From a virus, in IMG/VR virus record IMGVR_UViG_3300047564_005479, positions 1 through 31,813 of that record: a stretch of 31,813 nt of DNA. The stretch is one strand, 5' to 3'. The notes below the pieces were generated by a model that saw only the letters and a list, made by a program, of their open reading frames with translations, had not been told where the DNA came from and did no database searches. Every line of letters begins with the position of its first letter. The stretch's first letter is position 1. Positions 8,386 through 16,123 of the stretch are shown in pieces. A program made the translations under genes and the position numbers.

Positions 8386-9156
8386 ATGGCAGGAATAAAT
8401 GGACCAAAAATAGTAACGAATAGTTTAGCTTTGTATTTAGATGCAGCAGATAAAAAAAGTCTTTCTGGTTCAGGCGCTACTAATTGGAATGATTTAAGTG
8501 GCAGAAGCAATAATTTTACTTTATATAATAGTCCGACTTTTAATAGTAGTTATGGTGGCGAATTAAGATTTGACGGAAGTAACGATTACGCGAGAAGTAG
8601 AAATAATACTATTATAAATAATATAGCTGCAAACGGTACTGTTGAAATATGGTATAGAACATATGACGGAGTATTAGGCGGATCACTTTACGGTCGTTTA
8701 ATTAGCGTGGCTAATGATACTGGTACTGGATCTGACAGCACAAGTACCCAAGGAACAAATAATGATTTTAATACATTTTTTTGTTTAGCTCGTAATAATG
8801 CAGCTAATTATTATAGTTTATGGTATAAAAATAATCCGGGTCCATTTGGCGGTTCTGCAACTTATATAGATAATATATATCGTCAATTAGTATTTAGTTG
8901 GAGTACTAGTGGTGGTACTATAACCTTCAATCATTACATAAACTCAATTAGTCAAGCTTCTACAGGATATACACAAACGGCTTATTCTGGAGCTAATAAT
9001 ATTACAATTGGCATGAACTGTTTAGGTGCTATTTCAAATACTGGTGGTGAAACTAATAAAGGAGCTTATTCAATAGTTCGTTTATACAGCAAAACATTAT
9101 CTCAAGCAGAAGTAACACAAAATTTCAATGCTCAACGTGGGCGTTTCAGTATTTAA
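8386..9156 (+). CDS. LamG/concanavalin-like lectin protein, copy 2 of 3
   Basis: The product is 256 residues. The start is set at the ATG of MAGINGPKIVTN because its paralogues begin the same way. A TTG 33 bases upstream is in frame, but it would add a stretch absent from the paralogues and would overlap the promoter-like box. The protein has the LamG order: LYLDAADKKS, WNDLSGRSNN, PTFN, a beta-sandwich with GELRFDGSNDY, and the closing AYSIVRLYSKTLSQAEVTQNFNAQRGRFSI. It is longer than its neighbours in the central loops (about 95-150), where divergence is greatest; that could alter ligand choice. It is expected on the virion surface. The fold is well supported and the ligand unknown. Confidence 0.78.
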   Translation: MAGINGPKIVTNSLALYLDAADKKSLSGSGATNWNDLSGRSNNFTLYNSPTFNSSYGGELRFDGSNDYARSRNNTIINNIAANGTVEIWYRTYDGVLGGSLYGRLISVANDTGTGSDSTSTQGTNNDFNTFFCLARNNAANYYSLWYKNNPGPFGGSATYIDNIYRQLVFSWSTSGGTITFNHYINSISQASTGYTQTAYSGANNITIGMNCLGAISNTGGETNKGAYSIVRLYSKTLSQAEVTQNFNAQRGRFSI

Positions 9157-9162
9157 TTTTTT

Positions 9163-9885
9163 ATGCAATATGGACCTAAAATAGTAACAAATGGATTAGT
9201 TTTTTATGTAAATGCGGCTGATAAAAAAAGTTACGCAGGAACAGGGACAACTTGGAAAGATATATCAACGAATGGTTTATCTGGCTCTAATTGTTTAATA
9301 GGCAGTCCAAGTTTTAACGCTTCAAATGGCGGTTATTTAACAACAGGAGCTTATAATTCGGGAAAATATTTTAATTGGGGAAGTAATATATCTGCGATTA
9401 ATTTTACAAGTAGTAATTTTACAATAATGGTTATGTTTTTCTCAAATTCTAGTAACTTTACAGGAGGGCAAATTGGTTTGTTCTCCTATGGTCTAACACC
9501 TGTTAGAGGATATCATGTGATGATATCAAAGGGGGAGTACAATAAATTATCTTTTTTTACAAATAATTTTCCAAATCAACAAGAAACACGATCTTCAGAT
9601 TTTTCTGTTTATTCTGGAAAATGGGTTTTTTTAACTATCGTAAGGAATGGAACTTCAGTAAGAATATACGCTAATAATGTTGATATTACGCAAACAGCAG
9701 GAACCCATTCAGATCCAGCAAGTAATACAACTAGTGAGTTAATATTAGCTAATGAAACTCAAGGCAATGCTATAGGATTTACATGGGATGGTAATTTTGC
9801 TTCTTTTGGTATGTATAATCGTGCTTTATCTGCTTCTGAATTGACTCAAAATTTTAATGCTGTTCGCGGCAGATTTGGTCTTTAA
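9163..9885 (+). CDS. LamG/concanavalin-like lectin protein, copy 3 of 3
   Basis: The product is 240 residues and starts MQYGPKIVTNGLVFYVNAAD. It has the same opening and the same close (MYNRALSASELTQNFNAVRGRFGL) as the two preceding genes. The usual LDAAD is VNAAD here, and DLSGN is replaced by DISTNG, so it is the most divergent at the N-terminus. It begins six bases after the previous stop, with no promoter-like box or Shine-Dalgarno, so it is probably read from the upstream transcript. A surface glycan-binding role is inferred from the fold. Confidence 0.76.
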   Translation: MQYGPKIVTNGLVFYVNAADKKSYAGTGTTWKDISTNGLSGSNCLIGSPSFNASNGGYLTTGAYNSGKYFNWGSNISAINFTSSNFTIMVMFFSNSSNFTGGQIGLFSYGLTPVRGYHVMISKGEYNKLSFFTNNFPNQQETRSSDFSVYSGKWVFLTIVRNGTSVRIYANNVDITQTAGTHSDPASNTTSELILANETQGNAIGFTWDGNFASFGMYNRALSASELTQNFNAVRGRFGL

Positions 9886-9912
9886 TATTTACTTCTATCT
9901 ATTTTTATATAG

Positions 9913-9918
9913 TGTAAT
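9913..9918 (+). promoter_or_regulatory. AGTGTAAT-type late promoter candidate
   Basis: TGTAAT in ATAGTGTAATTTAAATATT lies 9 bases before the ATG at 9928. The 42-base gap after the third LamG gene contains no terminator hairpin that I can see. Confidence 0.42.
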
Positions 9919-9927
9919 TTAAATATT

Positions 9928-10473
9928 ATGGAGACAGTTTATATAGAAACTCAGCCAACATCTGAGAAAAATGTTGCAAGTTTAAAAGCAGTATTAAGTA
10001 ATTTTGATTTTATGGGTCCACTCCGTGGGCCTTGCTTGTGGGTTGAAATGATTAATCCAAATGGTTTACCGTTTGATGGTCAATATGTACGTATTGACGG
10101 TGACGATTGGCAAAATTGGCCATGCGATCAAACAGATGAAGAAGATTATAAATATCTTTCAAATGTTATATTACGTAAAGTTGGTTTAGATTGGAGACAT
10201 TATTTAAAATTTACTCAGCATCCTGAATTTAATGTTTATACTGGTGTTGCTGATTATACATTTAGCTGTGCTGTTGAATCTTATCCAACCGGATCTTGTT
10301 CTTATCAATGGAATATAAATGGAACAGAAATAGTCGGCGCGACATCTGATACTTATACTGTTTCTAATGCTGTAGAATCACAAACAGGAGTTTATTCAGT
10401 GGTTGTTTCCAATAACGAATTTACTATTACTGGAAATGGATATTTGTATACATCTGGTTCTGTTTATATCTAA
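9928..10473 (+). CDS. Structural protein with C-terminal Ig-like domain
   Basis: The product is 181 residues. Residues 1-95 are an unrecognised domain rich in aromatic and acidic residues (NPNGLPFDGQYVRIDGDDW, EDYKYLSNVILRKVGLDWRHY). From about residue 98 the sequence reads like an immunoglobulin I-set domain: FSCAVE, SYQWNINGTEIVGAT, TYTVSNAVESQTGVYSVVVSNN. The canonical first Cys and the Trp are present, while the second Cys position (after the G-Y core) is Val, so the usual disulphide is absent. Ig-like domains are common accessory modules on phage capsid and tail proteins and are thought to help surface attachment. It follows the LamG cluster and is probably also exposed on the virion. 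The N-terminal domain is unassigned. Confidence 0.6.
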   Translation: METVYIETQPTSEKNVASLKAVLSNFDFMGPLRGPCLWVEMINPNGLPFDGQYVRIDGDDWQNWPCDQTDEEDYKYLSNVILRKVGLDWRHYLKFTQHPEFNVYTGVADYTFSCAVESYPTGSCSYQWNINGTEIVGATSDTYTVSNAVESQTGVYSVVVSNNEFTITGNGYLYTSGSVYI

Positions 10474-10477
10474 TAAG

Positions 10478-10483
10478 TGTAAT
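10478..10483 (+). promoter_or_regulatory. AGTGTAAT-type late promoter candidate
   Basis: TGTAAT in TAAGTGTAATTATATGT lies exactly 7 bases before the ATG at 10491, within the 17-base gap between genes. Confidence 0.42.
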
Positions 10484-10490
10484 TATATGT

Positions 10491-11006
10491 ATGGTAACAT
10501 ATAGTGTACATGATTTGGCTGATGAAATTTTTGCTAATGAATTTGAATATGATAGCGGTTATGCGCAATTTTATTTTATTAGCGGCTGGTTAGCCAATAA
10601 TGTTGGTCAATTAAATAATCGCATATATAGTTCTTTTGAAGTGGAGAATGGCAATTTTATGCCATCTGGAGCTTTTAGACAAGAGGAACGCGCAATATAC
10701 AAGCAAATGTATTTGTATGAGTTTTATACCAAAAAAACACGCCAAGTGTTACGTGGTGTTGATTCAGCTGTTGATTTTATCTCTTTGCGCGAAGGAGATA
10801 CAGCTATTACTAGAACAAATAAGAACGAACTAGCTAAAACTTATCGTACATTAGCTAATGATGCTATGCAAGAATTGGATAAACTAATTACTTCATATAC
10901 AATTTATCAAGCCGCGCCTCTTCAAGTTGCTGGTGAAGATGGTTCACCATTGTATACAGGTTCTGGTTATTTCTATTATCCTTATGGATATGGAAATTAT
11001 TTGTAA
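10491..11006 (+). CDS. Phage structural protein, possibly neck/connector-like
   Basis: The product is 171 residues. It is mostly helical: HDLADEIFANEF, FYFISGWLANNVGQLNNRIYSSFEV, EERAIYKQMYLYEFYTKKTRQVLRG, then NKNELAKTYRTLANDAMQELDKLITSY. It ends in an aromatic/glycine-rich tail (YFYYPYGYGNYL). The layout of short helices with a conserved ELAKTYR-like segment resembles small head-tail joining proteins found in many marine phages, but I cannot tie it to a named family. Its place next to the neck and tube block agrees with a head-tail interface role. A bidirectional terminator follows. Function is tentative. Confidence 0.4.
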   Translation: MVTYSVHDLADEIFANEFEYDSGYAQFYFISGWLANNVGQLNNRIYSSFEVENGNFMPSGAFRQEERAIYKQMYLYEFYTKKTRQVLRGVDSAVDFISLREGDTAITRTNKNELAKTYRTLANDAMQELDKLITSYTIYQAAPLQVAGEDGSPLYTGSGYFYYPYGYGNYL

Positions 11007-11030
11007 AATAAATTAAATATAGATAATAAA

Positions 11031-11056
11031 AAACCCCAGTCTTTCGACTGGGGTTT
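11031..11056. terminator. Bidirectional intrinsic terminator
   Basis: A perfect 11-bp stem, AAACCCCAGTC with GACTGGGGTTT, encloses a TTTC loop. On the plus strand it is followed by CTTTGTTT; on the minus strand the tail is TTTATTATC directly after the stem, which already ends in TTT. It sits between the convergent genes ending at 11006 and 11072, so it can end transcription from both sides. Confidence 0.88.
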
Positions 11057-11071
11057 CTTTGTTTATATTGT

Positions 11072-12325
11072 TTAGATAATACCGGTTTTTGCGGTTCCGA
11101 GTTTGAAGAAATTATTTACAATAGAATCCGCTGTGAATGAACCTGACATAAAGATACCGTTTTCGATATCGTTTGCGCCACCGATTTGAACTGTATATGT
11201 TAAATCAACAGTTTGATTATCACCTAGATTTTGAGAATAACTTTCTGATTGGAAAATAGCACCAGAAATACCAAACCATAATCTGTTAGTGCTATTGCAA
11301 TCTTTAAGCATGATTTGCATATCACGTTTATCAGCGGAACATAAATTATCAAATATATTTTTGCTTGTTAACTCTGAAACAATAGCGCTTATTGTGATAT
11401 CTACATTAATGGGTACATCGATTACTCTAGCAAAACCGAATGTATTTCCAAGTCTTTGTAATACTGTTCTGCTTAGTGGCAATGTGAAAGAAAATGATTG
11501 AATATGCGCTGAACCATCTCCGTTGATATCAGAAAAACCATCGCTTGTTGAAGGTAAATTCAAAATAATGTCACCGGGGCGTAATGCTGTAATTTGTGAA
11601 GAACCGGTTGTAAATGCGCCAGATAAACCATAAGCAGTTGCAAAACTTGTTAATTTTGTAGCAGGAGAAGCGGTAATGTCAATTGCTGGTGATGTTCCAG
11701 TAATAGCTCCAAGGGAATTACCAACGCCTGCATCAGCTTTAATATTAAAACCTTCTACAGTGACTGAAGCTGTTGGAATTGCGCCAACAGCAGCCTCGAA
11801 AGAGTACTCGCTGATAAAACCGTTACCGATACCAACTACAGTGTTTGTATTTGCTGGTGGTGTTGATGAAGCTGTTCCTACAACATCTTCACCTTCTTGA
11901 ACAGTAAGAATATAATAATTATTACCTTCAAGATCAGCTAATAATCCTGAAACAGATTGAGCATTTAATACTGTGGAAGTATCATTAGTACCACCTGTAA
12001 TATTAAAACCAAGTAGTCTTTCATTTAAACCATCAGTAACATAATAACTGAAATCTAAACCAACTGTTGGGGATTCCATAACAATAGAATCTAAACGAGC
12101 TAGTTTACCAAATTCATTGATGTCTTGACGATTAATGGTAAAATTAAAATTGCAGCTTTGTACGCGATCTAGTTTTTTGAGTAGTCCAGATCCTCCTAGT
12201 AGTTCGGAGCTTGATGTTGGTCCATAAGCACCAACTGTGCCACCAACTTTTGCTACTTGTGCTCCAGTAGAAGTTGGAGCTATAAATAAAGCTTGACTTT
12301 GATATATTACACGATTTCTTGCCAT
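11072..12325 (-). CDS. Major tail tube protein candidate
   Basis: The product is 417 residues. The N-terminal part contains LDRVQSCNFNFTINRQDINEFGKLARLD and SPTVGLDFSYYVTDGLNERLLGF, a pattern typical of phage tail tube proteins. Its middle (about residues 130-270) is rich in Gly, Ser, Thr and Ala (for example FISEYSFEAAVGAIPTASVTVEGF) and may be an added surface domain. The C-terminus returns to beta-rich sequence (ISAIVSEL ... LWFGISGAIFQSESYSQNLG ... VDLTYTVQIGG). It is the last gene of a four-gene minus-strand block and ends at the bidirectional terminator. The expected role is polymerisation around the tape measure protein to form the tube. Known tube genes usually lie just upstream of the chaperone and tape measure genes; here it is upstream in position but inverted. 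Confidence 0.6.
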   Translation of the reverse strand: MARNRVIYQSQALFIAPTSTGAQVAKVGGTVGAYGPTSSSELLGGSGLLKKLDRVQSCNFNFTINRQDINEFGKLARLDSIVMESPTVGLDFSYYVTDGLNERLLGFNITGGTNDTSTVLNAQSVSGLLADLEGNNYYILTVQEGEDVVGTASSTPPANTNTVVGIGNGFISEYSFEAAVGAIPTASVTVEGFNIKADAGVGNSLGAITGTSPAIDITASPATKLTSFATAYGLSGAFTTGSSQITALRPGDIILNLPSTSDGFSDINGDGSAHIQSFSFTLPLSRTVLQRLGNTFGFARVIDVPINVDITISAIVSELTSKNIFDNLCSADKRDMQIMLKDCNSTNRLWFGISGAIFQSESYSQNLGDNQTVDLTYTVQIGGANDIENGIFMSGSFTADSIVNNFFKLGTAKTGII

Positions 12326-12383
12326 ATAGTTTTATTTGTTAAAATGTTAATCTTTTTTACAGTAGATAAATAACATTGTGAAA

Positions 12384-13244
12384 TTATAATCTTGGATAAC
12401 GATAAGCTTTTATATCAAAATCCAAGAAACCAATGTGTATTGTTGGATTCAATTCTTTCAAAACGCTATCGCGAATCTTTGAAGTTTCGACGTGATAAAT
12501 AAATAATCGATTTGAATTGTAAGCTGTGCTTGTAGAATTGTAATCATATCCAGTTGGATATAATCCAGTTTTAATTGCGCCAAACTCACCTAATGGATGT
12601 TTAGTCATTGGTATCAAACTAAAACACTCATTAAATGAATCAGAAAACACGCTTAATAAACCATCTAACTGATATAAGTTTTCACAGAAAGCGACTAATT
12701 TAACATTACAATTCGTTTCATCTTCGCCGCCAAATGCAAAAGGCGTATTATGAGTATTTTCAATTGAAGCGAATATTGCTGGTGTGACAGGATTATAAGG
12801 AGCGATTCCTGTTTCAGTAACTGTGAATCTGCTGTTTAATTCAAATTTACCTTCAATAATTAAATTATCTTCAGGTTGATCAGTTACATAACTATTAAAC
12901 TCTTTAACAGTATAAGTACCTGTTATGTTTAAATTATTAGAAACGCCACTATTAAATAATATTCTACCGTTATCGAAATCAATTGCCATGCCGCTAGTTC
13001 CTGTTGGTACAAAAGAACCATTTATGGTAAAGCCAGATGGTATAGTTGCGCCTGTAATGCTTTTATCATATACCCATTGTTTATATGGAGATGAATATAT
13101 AACTCTACCTCCACCAACTCTGTCATCAGTCATTGGATATAATTTTGTTGTGTAAGTTACATAAGCATCTCCTTTTTTCATTGCAAAATTATCGAACCAC
13201 AAAAAGAAACTATTTAGTACATCATGTGAGAATACCGGTTTCAT
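12384..13244 (-). CDS. Phage structural protein of unknown role, neck/tail-completion block
   Basis: The product is 286 residues and starts MKPVFSHDVLNSFFLWFDNFAMKKG. It is beta-rich, with GGGRVIYSSPYKQWVYDKSITGATIPSGFTI split by turns, then MAIDFDNGRILFNSG, TPFAFGGEDETNCNVKLVAFCEN, and a C-terminal IHIGFLDFDIKAYRYPRL. No enzymatic motif or membrane segment is seen. The start codon overlaps the stop of the preceding minus-strand gene (ATGA), so translation is probably coupled. Being next to the tube gene suggests a head-tail or tail-completion component. I do not recognise a named family, so it is left as a structural protein. Confidence 0.5.
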   Translation of the reverse strand: MKPVFSHDVLNSFFLWFDNFAMKKGDAYVTYTTKLYPMTDDRVGGGRVIYSSPYKQWVYDKSITGATIPSGFTINGSFVPTGTSGMAIDFDNGRILFNSGVSNNLNITGTYTVKEFNSYVTDQPEDNLIIEGKFELNSRFTVTETGIAPYNPVTPAIFASIENTHNTPFAFGGEDETNCNVKLVAFCENLYQLDGLLSVFSDSFNECFSLIPMTKHPLGEFGAIKTGLYPTGYDYNSTSTAYNSNRLFIYHVETSKIRDSVLKELNPTIHIGFLDFDIKAYRYPRL

Positions 13245-13828
13245 ATTACTAATTTTTCTAAATTCTTAATTTTTACATTATATCTATTTATTAGATCAGA
13301 AATGTATTTTGTATTTCTAAATACTACACTTTGTCTTATTTGAGTTTGTGATTGAACGCCAAGTCCAGATCGGCTATTTCTAGATTTTTTCAAATAATAA
13401 CCGAGTCCAGAAATTCCTGTTTCAATACCTTTTGCCCAGCTTCTGCCAACAGCCCAAGGCATAGGTGTTTCGGCAAATATTTGCGCCGATGTTGGTATTT
13501 CAAATACAACAGTTGACACGCTACCTTTTTTTTGTCTTATTATTCTGAAATTAGATTTATTTAATATCATTCTTATTGGTGCTATTGGATCATCTCCTGA
13601 ATTAAAACCAATGAAAGAATATAAATTAGTAATTCCATTTAATGTGCCAGAATAATTTGGCGCATCAATTCCGCCATCAATCTCTCTTGTTATAGGATGA
13701 TTATTAAATTCAGCAATGATTTCACTTTTAATTTCATTAAACTTATCGTTTATTAATTTATCTTCAAATTTTGTATAAGTTGGATCATCATGCAATTGAT
13801 CTAATGCTTTTAATAAGTCTCTATCCAT
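13241..13828 (-). CDS. Neck or tail-completion-like protein
   Basis: The product is 195 residues. An N-terminal helical stretch (YTKFEDKLINDKFNEIKSEI) is followed by a beta-rich core with SGTLNGITNLYSFIGFNSGDD, then PMPWAVGRSWAKGIETGISGLGYYL, and a C-terminal KYISDLINRYNVKIKNLEKL helix. The SGTL ... SFIGF and TPMPWA..RSWA.GIE segments look like conserved family signatures of small tail-completion proteins in related phages, but I cannot name the family. It is coupled by a one-base gap to the preceding gene and by ATGA to the next. Its place in the block suggests it joins head and tail. Confidence rests mainly on context. Confidence 0.45.
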   Translation of the reverse strand: MDRDLLKALDQLHDDPTYTKFEDKLINDKFNEIKSEIIAEFNNHPITREIDGGIDAPNYSGTLNGITNLYSFIGFNSGDDPIAPIRMILNKSNFRIIRQKKGSVSTVVFEIPTSAQIFAETPMPWAVGRSWAKGIETGISGLGYYLKKSRNSRSGLGVQSQTQIRQSVVFRNTKYISDLINRYNVKIKNLEKLVI

Positions 13829-13829
13829 A

Positions 13830-14285
13830 TCATGGATCAGGTTTCAAATATAATGTATAATATTGGCTATCAAATAAGCCGTGACCTCTAAAAGACGAAT
13901 TCAATACAAATCGTTTACCGTCTAAATCAACTCTTCTAGCATCTTTTATATATTCATAATCTTCAGCAGTAATTTTTAATCTTACAGAACCAACAACCGC
14001 TTCAAGTTTGATTTGTGTATTTAATTGACCTTCGCTCCAATATTGTTTTTTGAAATCATCTTCGTATAAAATTCTTGCTTTAAATGTTCTATAAACTGGT
14101 GTATTTATAACAGAAGTAGTTTGACCAACTGTATTATAAAGTGGGTTAAAGTTTGGATCTGTAATAATAACAACTTTTGAAGCGTCTTTATATACAACTA
14201 TATCGCGAGCAAATGTTTCATGAACATCTGCAATAACGGCGTTTAATGCTGATTTTTCAGCCGCTGTTAATAAACTTGTTGCCAT
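13830..14285 (-). CDS. Small structural protein, possible head-tail connector
   Basis: The product is 151 residues and is the first gene of the minus-strand block. Residues 1-25 are a helix (LTAAEKSALNAVIADVHETF); the rest is beta-rich, with VVIITDPNFNPLY, TFKARILYEDDFKKQYW, VVGSVRLKITAEDYEYI and FVLNSSFRGHGLF. The size and pattern (a helix followed by a small barrel-like domain) are usual for head-closure or connector proteins encoded just before tail genes. No catalytic motif is visible. The start is well set: TGTAAT lies exactly seven bases upstream of the ATG. The role is inferred from position. Confidence 0.42.
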   Translation of the reverse strand: MATSLLTAAEKSALNAVIADVHETFARDIVVYKDASKVVIITDPNFNPLYNTVGQTTSVINTPVYRTFKARILYEDDFKKQYWSEGQLNTQIKLEAVVGSVRLKITAEDYEYIKDARRVDLDGKRFVLNSSFRGHGLFDSQYYTLYLKPDP

Positions 14286-14292
14286 ATTTATA

Positions 14293-14298
14293 ATTACA
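14293..14298 (-). promoter_or_regulatory. AGTGTAAT-type promoter for minus-strand block
   Basis: Read on the minus strand: AGTGTAAT, seven bases, then ATGG. It is the only copy of the word in this orientation and lies at the head of the only minus-strand operon. Confidence 0.5.
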
Positions 14299-14328
14299 CT
14301 GGTTGAAAAACTATAGAATATATATTAT

Positions 14329-14334
14329 CATAAT
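14329..14334 (+). promoter_or_regulatory. CATAAT box, divergent plus-strand promoter candidate
   Basis: CATAAT lies seven bases before the ATG at 14342, with no Shine-Dalgarno. Together with the minus-strand box it makes the 56-base region between 14285 and 14342 a divergent promoter region. Confidence 0.35.
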
Positions 14335-14341
14335 TTAAACT

Positions 14342-15121
14342 ATGGCCAAAGTTTTATACCAGTTTACTATTAATAAAATCGCTGAGATCGAAGAAGAAAA
14401 GTCTGAAACGAGTACAAATGAGCAAGGCGAATCAGTAACAAGAACTTATAAGGAAAAAACTAAGAAAGAAGTACCTGTCGAAATTCTTATCAATCAACCA
14501 TCACGAAAGCAAATTCAAGAAGCTGATATGGAATTCAGTATTGAAATGAGCAAGTGCATTCGCAATGGTATTTTGACTAAAGCAATGTTATTGAATAAGT
14601 ATAATGATACGGGCGGTTTAATTAGTGAAGCTGATGCTAAAATCATGATTAATTCGGCTGATGAAATACGAGAATTGCAAGCAAAGCTTACTATTCTTAA
14701 TTTGAAGCCAGAATCAGAACGAGATGAAGATGAAAAGAAGAAGATTGAAGATATTACATCTCAGATTCTTCAAAAGCGTAAGACTTTGATTGAAAAGGAA
14801 ACTAGTTATATTACTTTATTTAATCATACTGCTGATATTAAAGCTCAGAATCGCGCAATTCTTTGGTATGTTTTAAATCTTTCATTTTTCAAGGACACAT
14901 CAAAGAAGAATGCAGAATTCGAACCATTATTTGCTGGTAAGTCTTTTGAAGCTAAGGAAGGTTCAATGCATGAATATGAAGAAAATGAAAATGAAATTTA
15001 TGCAAAGTGTTATAGTAAGCTAGCGAGTATTATTAGTTATTGGTTTTTCACAAGCAATGTTGATAAAGAAGAGTTTGATAGAATAATCGGTGAAATCGAT
15101 GGAAAAATTCCAACAGAATAA
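14342..15121 (+). CDS. Tail assembly chaperone-like protein, first of overlapping pair
   Basis: The product is 259 residues, mostly charged and helical. The N-terminal beta segment VLYQFTINKIAEI is followed by acidic/basic repeats (EEEKSETSTNEQGESVTRTYKEKTKKE), then PSRKQIQEADMEFSIEMSKCIRNGILTKAMLLNKY. That last pattern (a helix that binds or organises, then a SKCI..GILTKAML segment) recurs in phage proteins encoded between the tail tube and the tape measure. The central part EIRELQAKLTIL ... EDITSQILQKRKTLIEKE looks like a coiled coil. It overlaps the next gene by up to 35 bases and is two genes upstream of the tape measure gene, the standard place for chaperones that coat it before tube assembly. 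Confidence 0.55.
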   Translation: MAKVLYQFTINKIAEIEEEKSETSTNEQGESVTRTYKEKTKKEVPVEILINQPSRKQIQEADMEFSIEMSKCIRNGILTKAMLLNKYNDTGGLISEADAKIMINSADEIRELQAKLTILNLKPESERDEDEKKKIEDITSQILQKRKTLIEKETSYITLFNHTADIKAQNRAILWYVLNLSFFKDTSKKNAEFEPLFAGKSFEAKEGSMHEYEENENEIYAKCYSKLASIISYWFFTSNVDKEEFDRIIGEIDGKIPTE

Positions 15122-16097
15122 CTACAAAAAAATATTTAGAGATATTAAAAACGGATTCTCTGAGGTTAAAATCTTAGAGAATTTTTTTTATCTCAAACAT
15201 TTGTCTTTTGATGATCAAGTTGGTATTGAGCTTATTTATAATGAATATTTAGCAGAAGCTAAATCAAAAGGCGTACCTTCGCATAAAGAAGTTCTCAAGC
15301 AATTGATTGAAGAAAAACAATGGACTCAAAATCAAGAAAATAAAATATTGCAATATGAGCAAATGATTGAAAACTTTCTTAAGCAAAAGAAAAACACTTA
15401 TCTTAAATCAGAAATAGAAAGACTTAACAAAGAAATTGAAGATAATTCTAATATATTAAATGATTTAAAAAACACTCGCGCTTCTTTATTTAATAGAACA
15501 GCAGAATCTTATGCTGAAGATAAAGTTAATGATTATTATATTATTAAATGTTTGTATAAAGATAGAGAATTAAAGCATTTAGTTTATGAAAAAGAAGAAT
15601 ACGACGATATTGACGCTGAAAGCTTATTTGCAATAATTAAACAATATAATGAAGTTTATAAAGAAATAAACGACAATAGTATACAAAAAATTATTTTGCA
15701 AGATTTTTTTAATTTGTATATGCCGTTTTGTGAAAACCCTTTAGAGTTTTTTAATAAACCTGTTTGCGATTTAACATATAATCAATTAAAATTACTTATT
15801 TATGCTCGATTTTTTAGAAATATATTTCAGCAGAATGAAAATATGCCGCAAGAAATTCGTTCTGATCCTGATAAGATAATGGATTATATAAATGCAAATG
15901 AAAATGTTAAAAAATTAAGAGATAAAAATGCAAATGCTGAAAATAGAGCGGAATCCATCGTCGGAGCTACAAAAGAAGATCTAGAATATCTTAATATTAC
16001 TAAACCCGGACAGAAGACTTTATCATTAGCAGATGAAGCGAAAAAGAAAGGTGGCAGCCTTTCAATGGATGACATGCTTAAAATATTTGGAAATTGA
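15099..16097 (+). CDS. Tail assembly chaperone-like protein, second of overlapping pair
   Basis: The product is 332 residues from the ATG at 15099; a GTG nine bases upstream is in frame but less likely. It overlaps the preceding gene by 23 bases in another frame. The N-terminus includes FYLKHLSFDDQVGIELIYNEYLAEAKSKGVPSHKEVL, split by charged turns; then comes a long coiled coil (KSEIERLNKEIEDNSNILNDLK); the C-terminus ends SIVGATKEDLEYLNI ... LADEAKKKGGSLSMDDMLKIFG. The protein is almost entirely helical with no enzymatic motif. It lies 26 bases before the tape measure gene, as tail chaperone T-type products do. Whether it is made by its own initiation or by a frameshift from the first gene is not settled; the frame relation would need a +1 or -2 shift. 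Confidence 0.5.
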   Translation: MEKFQQNNYKKIFRDIKNGFSEVKILENFFYLKHLSFDDQVGIELIYNEYLAEAKSKGVPSHKEVLKQLIEEKQWTQNQENKILQYEQMIENFLKQKKNTYLKSEIERLNKEIEDNSNILNDLKNTRASLFNRTAESYAEDKVNDYYIIKCLYKDRELKHLVYEKEEYDDIDAESLFAIIKQYNEVYKEINDNSIQKIILQDFFNLYMPFCENPLEFFNKPVCDLTYNQLKLLIYARFFRNIFQQNENMPQEIRSDPDKIMDYINANENVKKLRDKNANAENRAESIVGATKEDLEYLNITKPGQKTLSLADEAKKKGGSLSMDDMLKIFGN

Positions 16098-16109
16098 TGA
16101 TTTTTATTG

Positions 16110-16115
16110 TGTAAA
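16110..16115 (+). promoter_or_regulatory. TGTGTAAA box before tape measure gene
   Basis: TGTAAA within TTGTGTAAATAATAAAT lies eight bases before the ATG at 16124. The word deviates from TGTAAT in its last base. No Shine-Dalgarno is present. Confidence 0.38.
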
Positions 16116-16123
16116 TAATAAAT

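Noticed and set aside
11289-11900. Plus-strand ORFs within the tube gene
   Set aside because: They are shadows of the minus-strand gene, which has tube-like motifs and a consistent operon.
15099-15121. Classical -1 slippery heptamer in the chaperone overlap
   Set aside because: AAAAA is present (GGAAAAATTCC), but a -1 shift would not enter the second gene's frame.
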